Shown piece by piece: positions 42,396 through 50,966 of a stretch of DNA of 64,000 bases. This stretch comes from Streptomyces fructofermentans (GTDB lineage Bacteria; Actinomycetota; Actinomycetes; Streptomycetales; Streptomycetaceae). Below the pieces are notes generated by a model. The model saw only the letters and a list, made by a program, of their open reading frames with translations. It did no database searches and was not told the DNA's origin. Both the position numbers and the translations under genes were made by a program. Position 1 is the stretch's first letter; every line of letters starts with the position of its first letter. The stretch is from contig NZ_BMWD01000002.1 of assembly GCF_014651055.1 (NCBI RefSeq), forward strand, positions 162,706 to 226,705, read 5' to 3'.

Positions 42396-43434
42396 AGTCG
42401 GCGTATGCGTCCCTGATCTGGTCGGTGGAGAGGTCGAGGTGTTCGAGGATCGTGTAGCGGCCCGGCCGGGTCGTCGGAGCGAACTCCACGACCTGGACGA
42501 ACTCGTCCACGGTGAAGCCGATCTCCGCCGGCAGCACGGGAAGCCCGTGGCGGCCCAGGACCTCGGCCATGTAGGCGGACTCCTCGTGGGCCCCGCGCAG
42601 GTGCATCGCGAAGGCCGCGCCCAGGCCGCACTGCTCGCCGTGGCTGGCTGCGCGCTTGGGGAAGAGCAGGTCGAAGGCGTGGTTGATCTCGTGGCAGGCC
42701 CCCGAGGCGGGACGCGAGTCGCCCGCGACCGACATGGAGATGCCGGTGAGGACCAGGCCCTCCGCGAGCACCTGGAGGAAGCCGTCGTCGCCGACGCCGC
42801 CCGGGTGCCGCAGTACCGCCTCGCCGGCCTGGCGGGCCATCGCGGCCGCGAGGCCGTCGATCTGCTCGCCCTTCTCGCGGTTGGCCAGTTCCCAGTCCGC
42901 GACCGCGGAGATGTTGGACAGGGCGTCGCCGATGCCGGAGCGCACGAAGCGGACCGGTGCCTCACGGATCACGTCGAGGTCGATGACCACGGCGATCGGG
43001 TTCGGCACTCCGTAGGAGCCGCGGCCCGCGTCGTTGTCGAGGGTCGCGACCGGCGAGCACAGGCCGTCGTGCGAGAGGTTCGTCGCGACGGCGACCAGCG
43101 GGAGGCCGATCCGGGCCGCGGCGAACTTCGCGCAGTCGATGATCTTGCCGCCGCCGAGCCCCACGACCGCGTCGTAGTGCTGCTTCTTCATGGCGTCGGC
43201 GAGCTTGATCGCGTCGTCCAGGGTGCCGCCGCCGACCTCGAACCAGTCCGCGCCCGGCATCGCCGGGGTCAGCCGCTCGCGCAGCCGGGCGCCCGAGCCG
43301 CCGCTGATGGCGACGGCCAGCTTGCCCGAGTGCGAGATGCGCTGGTCGGCGAGGACACTCGCCAGGTCGTCCAGGGCTCCCGGGCGGATGTCGACGACGA
43401 CCGGCGAGGGGATGAGCCTCGTCAGTACTGGCAC
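42373..43434 (-). CDS. sn-glycerol-1-phosphate dehydrogenase-like protein
   Basis: A 353-aa protein of the iron-containing alcohol dehydrogenase/dehydroquinate synthase fold. It shows the G1PDH-type signatures VVGLGGGKIIDCAKFAA and VATNLSHDGLCSPVATLDN plus the metal-binding region GACHEINHAFD and HGEQCGLG. Archaeal EgsA and bacterial AraM members reduce dihydroxyacetone phosphate to glycerol-1-phosphate. In this operon it may supply an unusual glycerol-1-phosphate (or a related polyol phosphate) for CDP activation. GTG at 43434 overlaps the nucleotidyltransferase gene by 13 bp. Confidence 0.85.
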   Translation of the reverse strand: MPVLTRLIPSPVVVDIRPGALDDLASVLADQRISHSGKLAVAISGGSGARLRERLTPAMPGADWFEVGGGTLDDAIKLADAMKKQHYDAVVGLGGGKIIDCAKFAAARIGLPLVAVATNLSHDGLCSPVATLDNDAGRGSYGVPNPIAVVIDLDVIREAPVRFVRSGIGDALSNISAVADWELANREKGEQIDGLAAAMARQAGEAVLRHPGGVGDDGFLQVLAEGLVLTGISMSVAGDSRPASGACHEINHAFDLLFPKRAASHGEQCGLGAAFAMHLRGAHEESAYMAEVLGRHGLPVLPAEIGFTVDEFVQVVEFAPTTRPGRYTILEHLDLSTDQIRDAYADYAKAIGS

Positions 43435-44174
43435 GCGATTTCACGTCCCTTGGCGAGGTCGTCGTGGTTGTCGATCTCGACCCACTTGACGTCGCCGATG
43501 GGGGCCACGTCGATCCGGAAGCCGCGGTTCACGAGCTCCTGGTAGCCGTGCTCGTAGAACTGCTGCGGGTCCGTCTCGAACACCGTCTTCAGGGCGTCGG
43601 CGAGCTCGTCGGCCGCGTCGCCCTCGATGAGGGTGACGCCGATGTACTCACCGGTCGCCTCGGCCGGGTCCATCAGCTTGGTGATCTTCGTCATGCCGCC
43701 CTCGGGGCCGACGACGACCTTCATCTCCTCGTCGGCGAGGGACTTCACCGTGTCGAGGGCGAGGATGATCTTCTTGCCGTCGCCGCGGGCGGCGAGCAGC
43801 GTCTTCTCGACGGAGACCGGGTGCACGGTGTCGCCGTTGGCGAGGATCACGGAGTGCTTGATCGCGTCACGGCCGCACCACAGGGAGTAGGCGTTGTTCC
43901 ACTCCTCGGCCTTGTCGTTGTCGATCAGCGTGATCTTCACGCCGTACTTCTGCTCCAGCGCCTCACGGCGCTCGTAGACGGCCTCCTTGCGGTAGCCGAC
44001 GATGATCGCGACCTCGGTCAGGCCGATCTCGGCGAAGTTGCCGAGGGTGAGGTCGAGCACCGTGATGCTGTCCTCGTCGCCTTCGGGTCCCACCGGCACC
44101 AGAGCCTTGGGCAGGGTGTCGGTGTAGGGGCGCAGACGCCGTCCGGCGCCGGCAGCCAGCACGAGGCCGATCAT
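43422..44174 (-). CDS. sugar/polyol-phosphate nucleotidyltransferase-like protein
   Basis: A 250-aa nucleotidyltransferase of the NTP_transf_3 kind. The signature LVLAAGAGRRLRPYTDTLPK, then ALVPVGPEG, is at the N-terminus, followed by IIVGYRKEAVYER and ILANGDTVHPVSV (metal-binding Asp). Proteins of this branch include phosphocholine and glycerol-phosphate cytidylyltransferases and inositol-phosphate cytidylyltransferases. In this operon it probably forms a CDP-activated donor for the two CDP-alcohol transferases. ATG at 44174 overlaps the DUF5941 stop (ATGA). Confidence 0.85.
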   Translation of the reverse strand: MIGLVLAAGAGRRLRPYTDTLPKALVPVGPEGDEDSITVLDLTLGNFAEIGLTEVAIIVGYRKEAVYERREALEQKYGVKITLIDNDKAEEWNNAYSLWCGRDAIKHSVILANGDTVHPVSVEKTLLAARGDGKKIILALDTVKSLADEEMKVVVGPEGGMTKITKLMDPAEATGEYIGVTLIEGDAADELADALKTVFETDPQQFYEHGYQELVNRGFRIDVAPIGDVKWVEIDNHDDLAKGREIACQY

Positions 44175-45973
44175 GCGGGTTCTCCTTCATCGTGTACGGC
44201 GGGTGCGCCGCGCCTGTGGGCGGTCACCCAGAAGCGGATGCTCTCGACGAGCACCAGCAGTGCCACGGCCACGGCGAGTGCCGTGAGCGCGACCTTGAAA
44301 TCTGTGGCGGCGAGCAGCGCGGCCAGGACGGTGACCAGCAGCGTCCTGCCTTCGTGCCCGCCGATCGCACGCACCAGCCAGTACGGCGGCGCGCCGGCGT
44401 TGCCGCGAATGCGGTACACCGTGTCGTAGTGATGGTAGGCGACGGCCGCCACCAGTCCGAAAGCTGCCGGAAGGGCTCCGTTCACGTCGGCCTTGGCGGC
44501 CAGTACGAGTACGGTCCCGTATTCCGCGGCCCGGTAGAACGGCGGAACCAGCCAGTCGAGGGCGCCCTTGAGCGGCCGCACGAGAGCCGCCGGCGACAGC
44601 AGTACGTACACCGCCGCGCCCAGGACGGGCAGCCAGCTTCCGTAGGGCGCGAGCCAGGCCGTGAGCACGGCGACGGCTCCGGCGGCGAACGCCGTGACCG
44701 GGGCGGGCACCCCGCGCAGGACTCCGCGCAGCGGGCCGGTGAGGGCGTGCGCGAGCGGTCCCGAGTCGGTGAGGTCGAGCAGCGCGGCCGCGGCCCGGTC
44801 GGTGCGCCGCGCCTTGCGCGTCAGGGAGCGCAGCAGGCGGCCCGCCGTCGTGTAGCAGGCCGCGAGGGCGCAGCCGACGAGCAGCGCGTAGAAGGTGATG
44901 CGGGGCGTGGTGAGCGCGGTGAGCACCGCGATCATCGCCCAGCGCTCACCGATGGGCAGGACGATCATCCGCCGCACCCAGACCGTCCAGCCGACGCTGT
45001 CGAGCTTGTCCGACAGGGCGGCGGTGGGACTGGTGTTGGTGGACGTGCTGTCGACGTTCGCCTCGTTGAAGGAGAAGTCGACGACGTGCCGGCAGGTCTG
45101 CAGGACCATCGCGCCGAGGGCCAGCGCCCACACGTCGTCGCCCCCGCGGGCCGCGCCGAGCGCGAGGCCTGCGTAGTACGCGTACTCCTTGGCACGGTCG
45201 AAGGTCGCGTCGAGCCAGGCGCCGAGCGTGGAGTACTGCAGGGAGTAGCGGGCGAGCTGGCCGTCCGTGCAGTCGAGGACGAAGGAGAGGAGGAGCAGCA
45301 CTCCCGCCGCGACGAACCCGGTGCGGGTGCCGGTCGCGGCGCAGCCCGCCGCGATCAGCGCGGTGATCAGCGAGGCGGTGGTGACCTGGTTCGGGGTCAT
45401 CCCCCGGCGGGCGCACCAGCGGGCGAGGTAGCGGGAGTAGGGACTGATGCAGTACGTGGTGAAGAAGCCGTCGCGGGACTTCACGGCGGTCCTCAGCCGG
45501 ATCGCCTCGTCGTCGACCTGCGAGACGGCCTGCCGGGCCTCGTTGCGGGCCTGCGGGTCCCTCGGGACCTCGGCCACGAGGTCGCCCAGCTCGGGGCGGT
45601 GCAGATCGCTGTCGAGCACGTCGGCGACGTGGTCGGCGAGGATGCCGACCACGACGGAGCCGTTGGACGCGTCGCCCGAGGTGGTGCGCAGTGCCTTGGT
45701 CAGCGCCGGGCGGGCGGCCGGGCGGGCGGTGACGGCGCCGGGGATGGCGGCGGCGTCGAACCGGGGGTCGGTCAGGCCGAGGCGCAGCGCGTGGACGTGG
45801 CCCACGAAGCGGGCGTCGACGACGGCGACCCGTTCATCGGCGGGCACGGCGGCGAGGAGCGTCTCGGCGTCGGCCGCGTCGGAGGCGGCCCGCACGTCGA
45901 AGCCGAGGGACCGCAGATCGCCCTCGAGCGGCGACCCGGGGACCGGCTGACCGGTGAGGATGGCGGTCGACAG
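44171..45973 (-). CDS. DUF5941 protein with CDP-alcohol phosphotransferase domain, probable CTG start
   Basis: A 600-aa protein if read from CTG at 45973. The N-terminal 130 residues (AILTGQPVPGSPLEGDLRSL, then VVVGILADHVADVLDSD) resemble a degenerate nucleotidyltransferase-like domain. The middle is a CDP-alcohol phosphotransferase membrane domain with LDCTDGQLARYSLQYSTLG then ATFDR, and the C-terminal DUF5941 part is a set of membrane helices. The first conventional start is GTG at 45895, which has no ribosome site and would delete about 26 conserved-looking residues. CTG at 45973 sits nine bases after gaggag and just inside an in-frame TGA at 45980-45982. It is the first gene of the cell-surface operon. 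Confidence 0.83.
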   Translation of the reverse strand: MSTAILTGQPVPGSPLEGDLRSLGFDVRAASDAADAETLLAAVPADERVAVVDARFVGHVHALRLGLTDPRFDAAAIPGAVTARPAARPALTKALRTTSGDASNGSVVVGILADHVADVLDSDLHRPELGDLVAEVPRDPQARNEARQAVSQVDDEAIRLRTAVKSRDGFFTTYCISPYSRYLARWCARRGMTPNQVTTASLITALIAAGCAATGTRTGFVAAGVLLLLSFVLDCTDGQLARYSLQYSTLGAWLDATFDRAKEYAYYAGLALGAARGGDDVWALALGAMVLQTCRHVVDFSFNEANVDSTSTNTSPTAALSDKLDSVGWTVWVRRMIVLPIGERWAMIAVLTALTTPRITFYALLVGCALAACYTTAGRLLRSLTRKARRTDRAAAALLDLTDSGPLAHALTGPLRGVLRGVPAPVTAFAAGAVAVLTAWLAPYGSWLPVLGAAVYVLLSPAALVRPLKGALDWLVPPFYRAAEYGTVLVLAAKADVNGALPAAFGLVAAVAYHHYDTVYRIRGNAGAPPYWLVRAIGGHEGRTLLVTVLAALLAATDFKVALTALAVAVALLVLVESIRFWVTAHRRGAPAVHDEGEPA

Positions 45974-46263
45974 ACGAACTCACTCCTCTGGGTTCCGGCG
46001 TGCACGACGCCGGGCATGTGCGTGGTGGGGGCGCCCCGGACCGGGGACGGCCGGGCGGCATGTCGGCAGAGGCTATCGGATGATGGGAACGGGCCGTTCA
46101 CCGCCCGTTCATGGCCCGATCAGCACCGTCTGAGCGGCCGTTCGCCGAGATCATCATCGTGGATCCGGGTCCCGCGCGACAAACCGCGGACCATTCCCGA
46201 CCAATTCACGGCATAGCTCCCGCGCCGATACGGACCGGGCCGTCCGGCATAGGGTGGGCGCCC

Positions 46264-47235
46264 ATGACATGGCTGATCACAGGCGGAGCTGGATACATCG
46301 GAGCCCATGTGGCGCGGACCATGGCCGGGGCCGGGGAGCGCGTCGTGGCGCTCGACGACCTGTCGGCCGGGGTTCCCTCGCGGCTGCCCGACGGCATTCC
46401 CCTGGTCCGGGGCTCCTCGCTGGACGGGGAGCTGCTGAAGCGGGTGTTCGCCGAGCACGCGGTGACGGGTGTGGTGCACCTGGCGGCGCGCAAGCAGGTC
46501 GGCGAGTCCGTGGCCCAGCCCACCCGTTACTACCAGGAGAACCTCGGCGGCCTGGCGACGCTCCTGGAGGCGGTGGCCGGGGCCGGCGTCGAGCGCTTCC
46601 TCTTCTCCTCGTCCGCGGCGGTCTACGGCAATCCGGATGTGGACCTCATCACGGAGGACACCCCGTGCGCGCCGATGAGCCCCTACGGCGAGACGAAGCT
46701 CGCCGGTGAGTGGCTGGTGCGGGCGGCGGGCCGCGCGCACGGCATCTCGACCGTGTGCCTGCGCTACTTCAACGTGGCGGGCGCCGCCGCGCCCGAACTG
46801 GCCGACACCGGTGTCTTCAACGTGGTCCCGATGGTCTTCGACCGACTCACCCGCGACGAGGCCCCGCGGATCTTCGGCGACGACTATCCGACGCCGGACG
46901 GCACCTGCGTACGCGACTACATCCACGTCGCCGACCTCGCCGAGGCGCACCTCGCGGCTGCCGGGCGGCTGGCGTCGCCGGGCGCGCGGGGCGATCTGAC
47001 GGTGAACATCGGACGCGGCGAGGGTGTTTCCGTACGCGAACTCGTGACCCTCGTCGGCGAGGTCACCGGCGACGCACGGGCCGCGCTCGTGGAGCCGCGC
47101 CGCCCCGGCGACGCCCCGCGCGCGGTGGCCTCGGCGGCACGGGCCGCCGAGGAGCTGGGCTGGACCGCTCGGCGCGGGATGCGCGAGATGGTCGAGTCCG
47201 CCTGGCAGGGCTGGCGGCTGCACCACTCCCTGTGA
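46264..47235 (+). CDS. galE: NAD-dependent epimerase, UDP-glucose 4-epimerase-like
   Basis: A 323-aa short-chain-type sugar-nucleotide epimerase. The NAD motif is WLITGGAGYIGAHVARTMAG, the catalytic pair is Ser in LFSSSAAVYGNP and Tyr/Lys in SPYGETKLAGEW, and VCLRYFNVAGA, GTCVRDYIHVADLAEAH are the standard GalE blocks. It interconverts UDP-glucose and UDP-galactose (or HexNAc forms). ATG at 46264 has no ribosome site, and a -10-like tagggt lies eight bases upstream, so the message is probably leaderless. It is divergent from the surface-polymer operon and may supply its UDP-sugar. Confidence 0.9.
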   Translation: MTWLITGGAGYIGAHVARTMAGAGERVVALDDLSAGVPSRLPDGIPLVRGSSLDGELLKRVFAEHAVTGVVHLAARKQVGESVAQPTRYYQENLGGLATLLEAVAGAGVERFLFSSSAAVYGNPDVDLITEDTPCAPMSPYGETKLAGEWLVRAAGRAHGISTVCLRYFNVAGAAAPELADTGVFNVVPMVFDRLTRDEAPRIFGDDYPTPDGTCVRDYIHVADLAEAHLAAAGRLASPGARGDLTVNIGRGEGVSVRELVTLVGEVTGDARAALVEPRRPGDAPRAVASAARAAEELGWTARRGMREMVESAWQGWRLHHSL

Positions 47236-47350
47236 CCGGGCGGGGCCGGGCGGGCCCCGGACCCGTCTGACCTCGAACGTTCGTGCGGTGATCCCGGCGG
47301 GCACGATCAGGTGTCCGAGCCCGCGCCGCATCCTGCCCGCGTACGCCGTG

Positions 47351-47382
47351 ATGTCCGGTTCGCCCACGACGGAACCGGACAT
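47351..47382. terminator. hairpin between galE and idi
   Basis: 11-bp perfect inverted repeat (atgtccggttc / gaaccggacat) with a 10-base loop, about 115 bases past the galE stop and 79 bases before idi. It is a likely terminator of galE. Confidence 0.55.
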
Positions 47383-47460
47383 GCGGGACTCCGCGTGATG
47401 CCGGATGTGCCTGTCTCATACGGCAGACTTGAGGCTTGAAGACCGATGCGAAGGATGGGT

Positions 47461-48054
47461 ATGCCGATCACACCTGCCACCGCGACGCACAGCTCGTCGA
47501 ACGGCACCGCCGAAGCCATCTTGCTCGAATTGGTCGACGAGGACGGCGTCACGATCGGCACGGCTGAGAAGCTCACCGCCCACCAGCCCCCGGGGCAGCT
47601 CCACCGGGCCTTCTCGGTGTTCCTCTTCGACGAGCGCGGCCGGCTGCTCCTCCAGCAGCGGGCACTCGGCAAGTACCACTCCCCGGGCGTCTGGTCCAAC
47701 ACGTGCTGCGGCCACCCGTACCCGGGAGAGGCCCCCTTCGCCGCGGCCGCCCGGCGGACCCATGAGGAGCTGGGGGTCTCACCTTCGCTGCTCGCCGAGG
47801 CGGGCACCGTGCGCTACAACCACCCGGACCCGGAGTCGGGCCTCGTGGAGCAGGAGTTCAACCACCTCTTCGTCGGCATGGTGCAGTCGACACCGCGGCC
47901 CGATCCCGAGGAGGTCGGCACGACGGCGTTCGTGACCGCGGCCGAACTGGCGGAGCGGCACGCGAAGGACCCGTTCTCGGCGTGGTTCATGACCGTGCTG
48001 GACGCCTCGCGGCCGGCGATCAGGGAACTGACGGGCCCGGCCGCGGGCTGGTGA
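47461..48054 (+). CDS. idi: isopentenyl-diphosphate delta-isomerase, type 1
   Basis: A 197-aa NUDIX-fold enzyme interconverting isopentenyl and dimethylallyl diphosphate. The catalytic cysteine is Cys83 in SNTCCGHPYPGE; the NUDIX helix region is AAARRTHEELG and the acid pair lies in ESGLVEQEFNHLFVG. ATG at 47461 follows an aagga site by five bases; two earlier in-frame ATGs lack one. It adds to the isoprenoid theme of the neighbourhood (dxs, ispG, hopanoids) though it is 9 kb from that operon and on the opposite strand. Confidence 0.95.
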   Translation: MPITPATATHSSSNGTAEAILLELVDEDGVTIGTAEKLTAHQPPGQLHRAFSVFLFDERGRLLLQQRALGKYHSPGVWSNTCCGHPYPGEAPFAAAARRTHEELGVSPSLLAEAGTVRYNHPDPESGLVEQEFNHLFVGMVQSTPRPDPEEVGTTAFVTAAELAERHAKDPFSAWFMTVLDASRPAIRELTGPAAGW

Positions 48055-48150
48055 CGACCGCCGCGCGGCGGCGTGGAACCGCGGGCCGGCCCGGGCCGGT
48101 CGCGCGGTGGGCCGCGCCTCGCGGTGGGCGGGGAGCGGACTTCCGCGCCT

Positions 48151-48657
48151 TCAGAGGAGTACGGACTTGAGCGGCAGGGCGGACCAGATCACCTTGCCGC
48201 CGCTCGCGGTGTGCTCGACGTCGCAGACACCGCCCGCCTCCCTGGTGACCTCGCGGACCAGCAGCAGGCCCCGGCCGCCGGTCTGGCCGTGGTCCGCCTC
48301 CAGGGCGGTCGGCCGGTAGGGGTGGTTGTCCTCGACGGAGACCCGCACCCACTCGGCTCCGACGGCGACCTCCACGGCGAGCATCGGGGAGAGCACCGCC
48401 GCGTGCCGGACGGCGTTCGTGGCGAGTTCGGAGACGATCAGCAGCAGCCCCTGGACCGTGTCGTCCGAGACGGGTACGCCCTGGCGGGCCAGCAGGTCAC
48501 GGACTGCGTGCCGGGCCTGCGGCACCGAGGCGTCGACGGCGGGGGCGGTGAACCGCCAGACTCCCTCGTACGGCAGTGGGCCGGGCGGTCTCGCCTCGGG
48601 AAGCGCCGCCCCGACGTCCTCAGGGCGTGGGGCGGGCCCCCGCCCGTGGTCGTCCAT
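48151..48657 (-). CDS. ATP-binding protein, anti-sigma-factor (GHKL) type
   Basis: A 168-aa HATPase domain protein of the RsbW/SpoIIAB-like family expanded in Streptomyces. Motifs: LLIVSELATNAVRHA (N box), RVSVEDNHPYRP in place of the D-x-G-x-G box, and GGRGLLLVREVTREAGG (G box). It may bind a sigma factor or anti-anti-sigma protein, but no such partner is adjacent. The start is ATG at 48657 (MDDHGRG); GTG codons at 48690 and 48693 would add up to twelve residues. No strong ribosome site marks any of them. Confidence 0.83.
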   Translation of the reverse strand: MDDHGRGPAPRPEDVGAALPEARPPGPLPYEGVWRFTAPAVDASVPQARHAVRDLLARQGVPVSDDTVQGLLLIVSELATNAVRHAAVLSPMLAVEVAVGAEWVRVSVEDNHPYRPTALEADHGQTGGRGLLLVREVTREAGGVCDVEHTASGGKVIWSALPLKSVLL

Positions 48658-49094
48658 CGTCCGGTCGCCACCCTTGCGCTCGATTGTCACCACACGTCGA
48701 GTGTTGGTAACTCACCGGCCCGCACCGGATAACTGAACAGAAGTCAGCCAGTATCGGCGATTCCTGATCAGTCACGACCGAAAAAGTCGTCAGAACGACA
48801 GAGCCTGTGCGGCGCCTGGCGCATCCGGAACTATTCGGGTTGTACGTGTTTGATCCGAGACGAGCCGGACGATGTGCCGTGACCGAACGGGCCCGCCCCG
48901 CGCACGGGCACGAGCGCCCGGACGCGACGGGTGCCGCCCCGACCGGCCCCCGACCGGCCCCGGACCGGTCCCCGCACACGAGCCGGTCCGACGACCAGCG
49001 GGGCGGCGACCAACGGGGCGGCGACAGGCGCCAACTCATGCGCTGCGCACCGGAGAAGAGGTTCCCGAAACTTCGCGCGGCGCCCCCCTTGCCC
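48658..49094. other. intergenic region before the ArsR-MFS operon
   Basis: A 437-bp divergent gap. Positions 48690-48860 are relatively AT-rich and should hold the minus-strand promoter of the anti-sigma-type gene. Positions 48880-49080 are GC-rich with a tandem imperfect gaccagcggggcggc / gaccaacggggcggc repeat. The plus frame continuing into the ArsR gene is open through this stretch, but it has no family match and no ribosome site. I call no gene. Confidence 0.5.
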
Positions 49095-49118
49095 AATGGT
49101 CAAGAATCGTTGACCATT
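49095..49118 (+). promoter_or_regulatory. perfect palindromic operator of ArsR-type gene
   Basis: aatggtcaa (49095-49103) and ttgaccatt (49110-49118) form a 9-bp perfect inverted repeat with a 6-base gaatcg centre. It ends six bases before the ATG at 49125, so a bound regulator would block the start of transcription and translation. Confidence 0.75.
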
Positions 49119-49124
49119 GCTCCC

Positions 49125-49664
49125 ATGCCTGCCGACGATGTTCCCGAGACCTTCCACGTCACCACCGACGAACAGTTGCGCGCCGTCTCCAACCTCACGC
49201 GCCACCGGATCATGGCCGTGCTCCGCTTCGAGCCCGCGACGATCACGCAGATCGCCGAGCGGCTGGGTCTGGCGAAGGGGAGCTCCAGCTACCACGTACG
49301 GCTGCTGGAGCGGGCCGGCCTGGTGAAGGTGGTGCGCACGCGGAAGGTCCGCGGGGTCACCGAGCGGTACTACGCGATGGCCGCGCGGTCGATCGAACTG
49401 CCCGATCCGGGCGTGGGCGGACCCGACGTGCTGATGCGGCACGCGGTCGCGGACCTGGAGGCGTCGCCGGCCGACGGCGAGCGGCACGTGCGGATGGCCC
49501 ATCTGCGGCTCACCGGCGAGCAGTTCGCGGAGCTCGGGGCACGACTGGAGGCCCTGGCGGACGAGTACCGCGCGTTGTCCGACCCGGCTCTGCCGGACGT
49601 GTCGCTCGTCTTCGCGCTGTTCCGTCCGGCAGCGCGCCCGCGGACCGAGGGGGACGCCAAGTGA
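49125..49664 (+). CDS. ArsR-type helix-turn-helix transcriptional regulator
   Basis: A 179-aa regulator with a winged HTH typical of the ArsR/HTH_20 group: RAVSNLTRHRIMAVLRFEPA, then ITQIAERLGLAKGSSSYHVR and LLERAGLVKVVRTRKVRGVT. The C-terminal half is a helical domain that may dimerise or bind ligand. There are no cysteine-pair metal sites, so a metal sensor is unlikely. ATG at 49125 has no ribosome site and lies six bases after a perfect operator. The TGA overlaps the GTG of the MFS gene (GTGA), so regulator and transporter form one operon. Confidence 0.88.
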   Translation: MPADDVPETFHVTTDEQLRAVSNLTRHRIMAVLRFEPATITQIAERLGLAKGSSSYHVRLLERAGLVKVVRTRKVRGVTERYYAMAARSIELPDPGVGGPDVLMRHAVADLEASPADGERHVRMAHLRLTGEQFAELGARLEALADEYRALSDPALPDVSLVFALFRPAARPRTEGDAK

Positions 49665-50956
49665 CCTCAGCCGTACGTGAGTTGCCGACCGGATTCGGAC
49701 GGCTGTGGACCGCTCAGACGGTGTCCTCGCTCGGCGACGGGGTGACGCATGCCGCGCTGCCGCTGCTCGCGCTGACGTTGACGCGGGACCCGATGGCGCT
49801 CGCCGTCGTCACGGCCGCCGGGACGCTGCCGTGGCTGCTCTTCGGGGTGCTCGGCGGTGCGCTGGTGGACCGCTGGGACCGCCGGCGCACGATGTGGGTC
49901 GCGGACACGGCGCGTGCGGCGCTGCTCGCGATACCGGCGGCGGCGGCCGTGCTCGACGTGCTGAGCATTCCCCTGCTCGCGGCCGTCGCCTTCCTGCTCG
50001 GCCTCGGCGGACTCTTCTTCGACACGGCCGCCGCGGCCTACCTGCCGGATCTGCTGCGCCGCGATCCCGCGCTCCTGGAGCGCGCCAACTCCCGCCTGCG
50101 CGGCGCCCAGACCGCCATGTCCGGCTTCGCGGGACCGCCCGCGGGAAGCGCGCTGCTCGCACTCGGGCGGGCGGTCCCGCTGCTCGCCGACGCCGTGTCG
50201 TTCGCGCTCTCCGCACTGCTCGTACGGACGCTGCCCGCGACACCCCGGCCCGTGCCGGAGGTCCGCGAGTCGCTGCTCCGGCAGGCGCGGTCCGGGGCCG
50301 CGTACGTCTTCCGGAACCGGTTGCTGCTCGGGCTCGCGCTCCGCCCGGCGGTCGGGAACGTGGCCTTCCTCGCCGTCGAGACCGTCCTCGCCCTGTTCGC
50401 GCACGACCGCCTCGGCATCGACACCTACGGCTTCGGACTGCTCCTCACGGCGGAGGCCACCGGCGGCCTGCTCGGGGCTGGCATCGCCTCCTTCCTCGGC
50501 CGACGGCTCGGCACCGGCACCGCGCTGACCTGCACCGCCGCTGTCGAAGGGCTCGCCATCCTGGGCCTGGCCGCCTCCTCCGACCCGTACACGGCCGGAC
50601 TGGCGCTCGCCGTCTGCGGGGCGGGCATGGGCGCCACGATGGTGCTCGGCCCCTCCCTCCGGCAGACGATCGTCCCGGCCCACCTCATGGGCCGGGTCGC
50701 CTCCACCTCCCGCATGCTGGCGATGTGCGCCGCCCCCGTCGGCGCCTTCCTCGGCGGCTGGCTGGCCACCGCCCACGGCATCCGCACCCCGCTCTACGCC
50801 GCCGCCGGCCTCCTCCTCGCGATGACGGCCGTCACGGCGTCCATGACCAGCAACCGCCGGGTCGAAGCGGCGCTGCGCGCCGCCGCCCCGGCGGGCGGTC
50901 CGGACCACCCGGCGTCCGACGCCCCGGTCCGGCAGGACGCACCCGACCCGTCGTGA
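49661..50956 (+). CDS. MFS transporter
   Basis: A 431-aa major facilitator protein with about twelve membrane segments. The first helix begins after GFGRLWTAQTVSSLGDGVTH, and the loop VDRWDRRRTMWVADTARA is the MFS motif A-like region. AETVLALFAHDRLGIDTYGF and the AGMGATMVLGPSLRQTIVPA segment are typical of MFS_3 drug exporters. It is coupled by GTGA to an ArsR-type repressor, consistent with an inducible efflux pump. The substrate cannot be told. Confidence 0.88.
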   Translation: MTSAVRELPTGFGRLWTAQTVSSLGDGVTHAALPLLALTLTRDPMALAVVTAAGTLPWLLFGVLGGALVDRWDRRRTMWVADTARAALLAIPAAAAVLDVLSIPLLAAVAFLLGLGGLFFDTAAAAYLPDLLRRDPALLERANSRLRGAQTAMSGFAGPPAGSALLALGRAVPLLADAVSFALSALLVRTLPATPRPVPEVRESLLRQARSGAAYVFRNRLLLGLALRPAVGNVAFLAVETVLALFAHDRLGIDTYGFGLLLTAEATGGLLGAGIASFLGRRLGTGTALTCTAAVEGLAILGLAASSDPYTAGLALAVCGAGMGATMVLGPSLRQTIVPAHLMGRVASTSRMLAMCAAPVGAFLGGWLATAHGIRTPLYAAAGLLLAMTAVTASMTSNRRVEAALRAAAPAGGPDHPASDAPVRQDAPDPS

Positions 50957-50966
50957 CGCGGCGCCC

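Noticed and set aside
48807-49124. N-terminal extension of the ArsR-type regulator
   Set aside because: The upstream open frame has no ribosome site, crosses the perfect operator and encodes Arg/Pro-rich low-complexity sequence.
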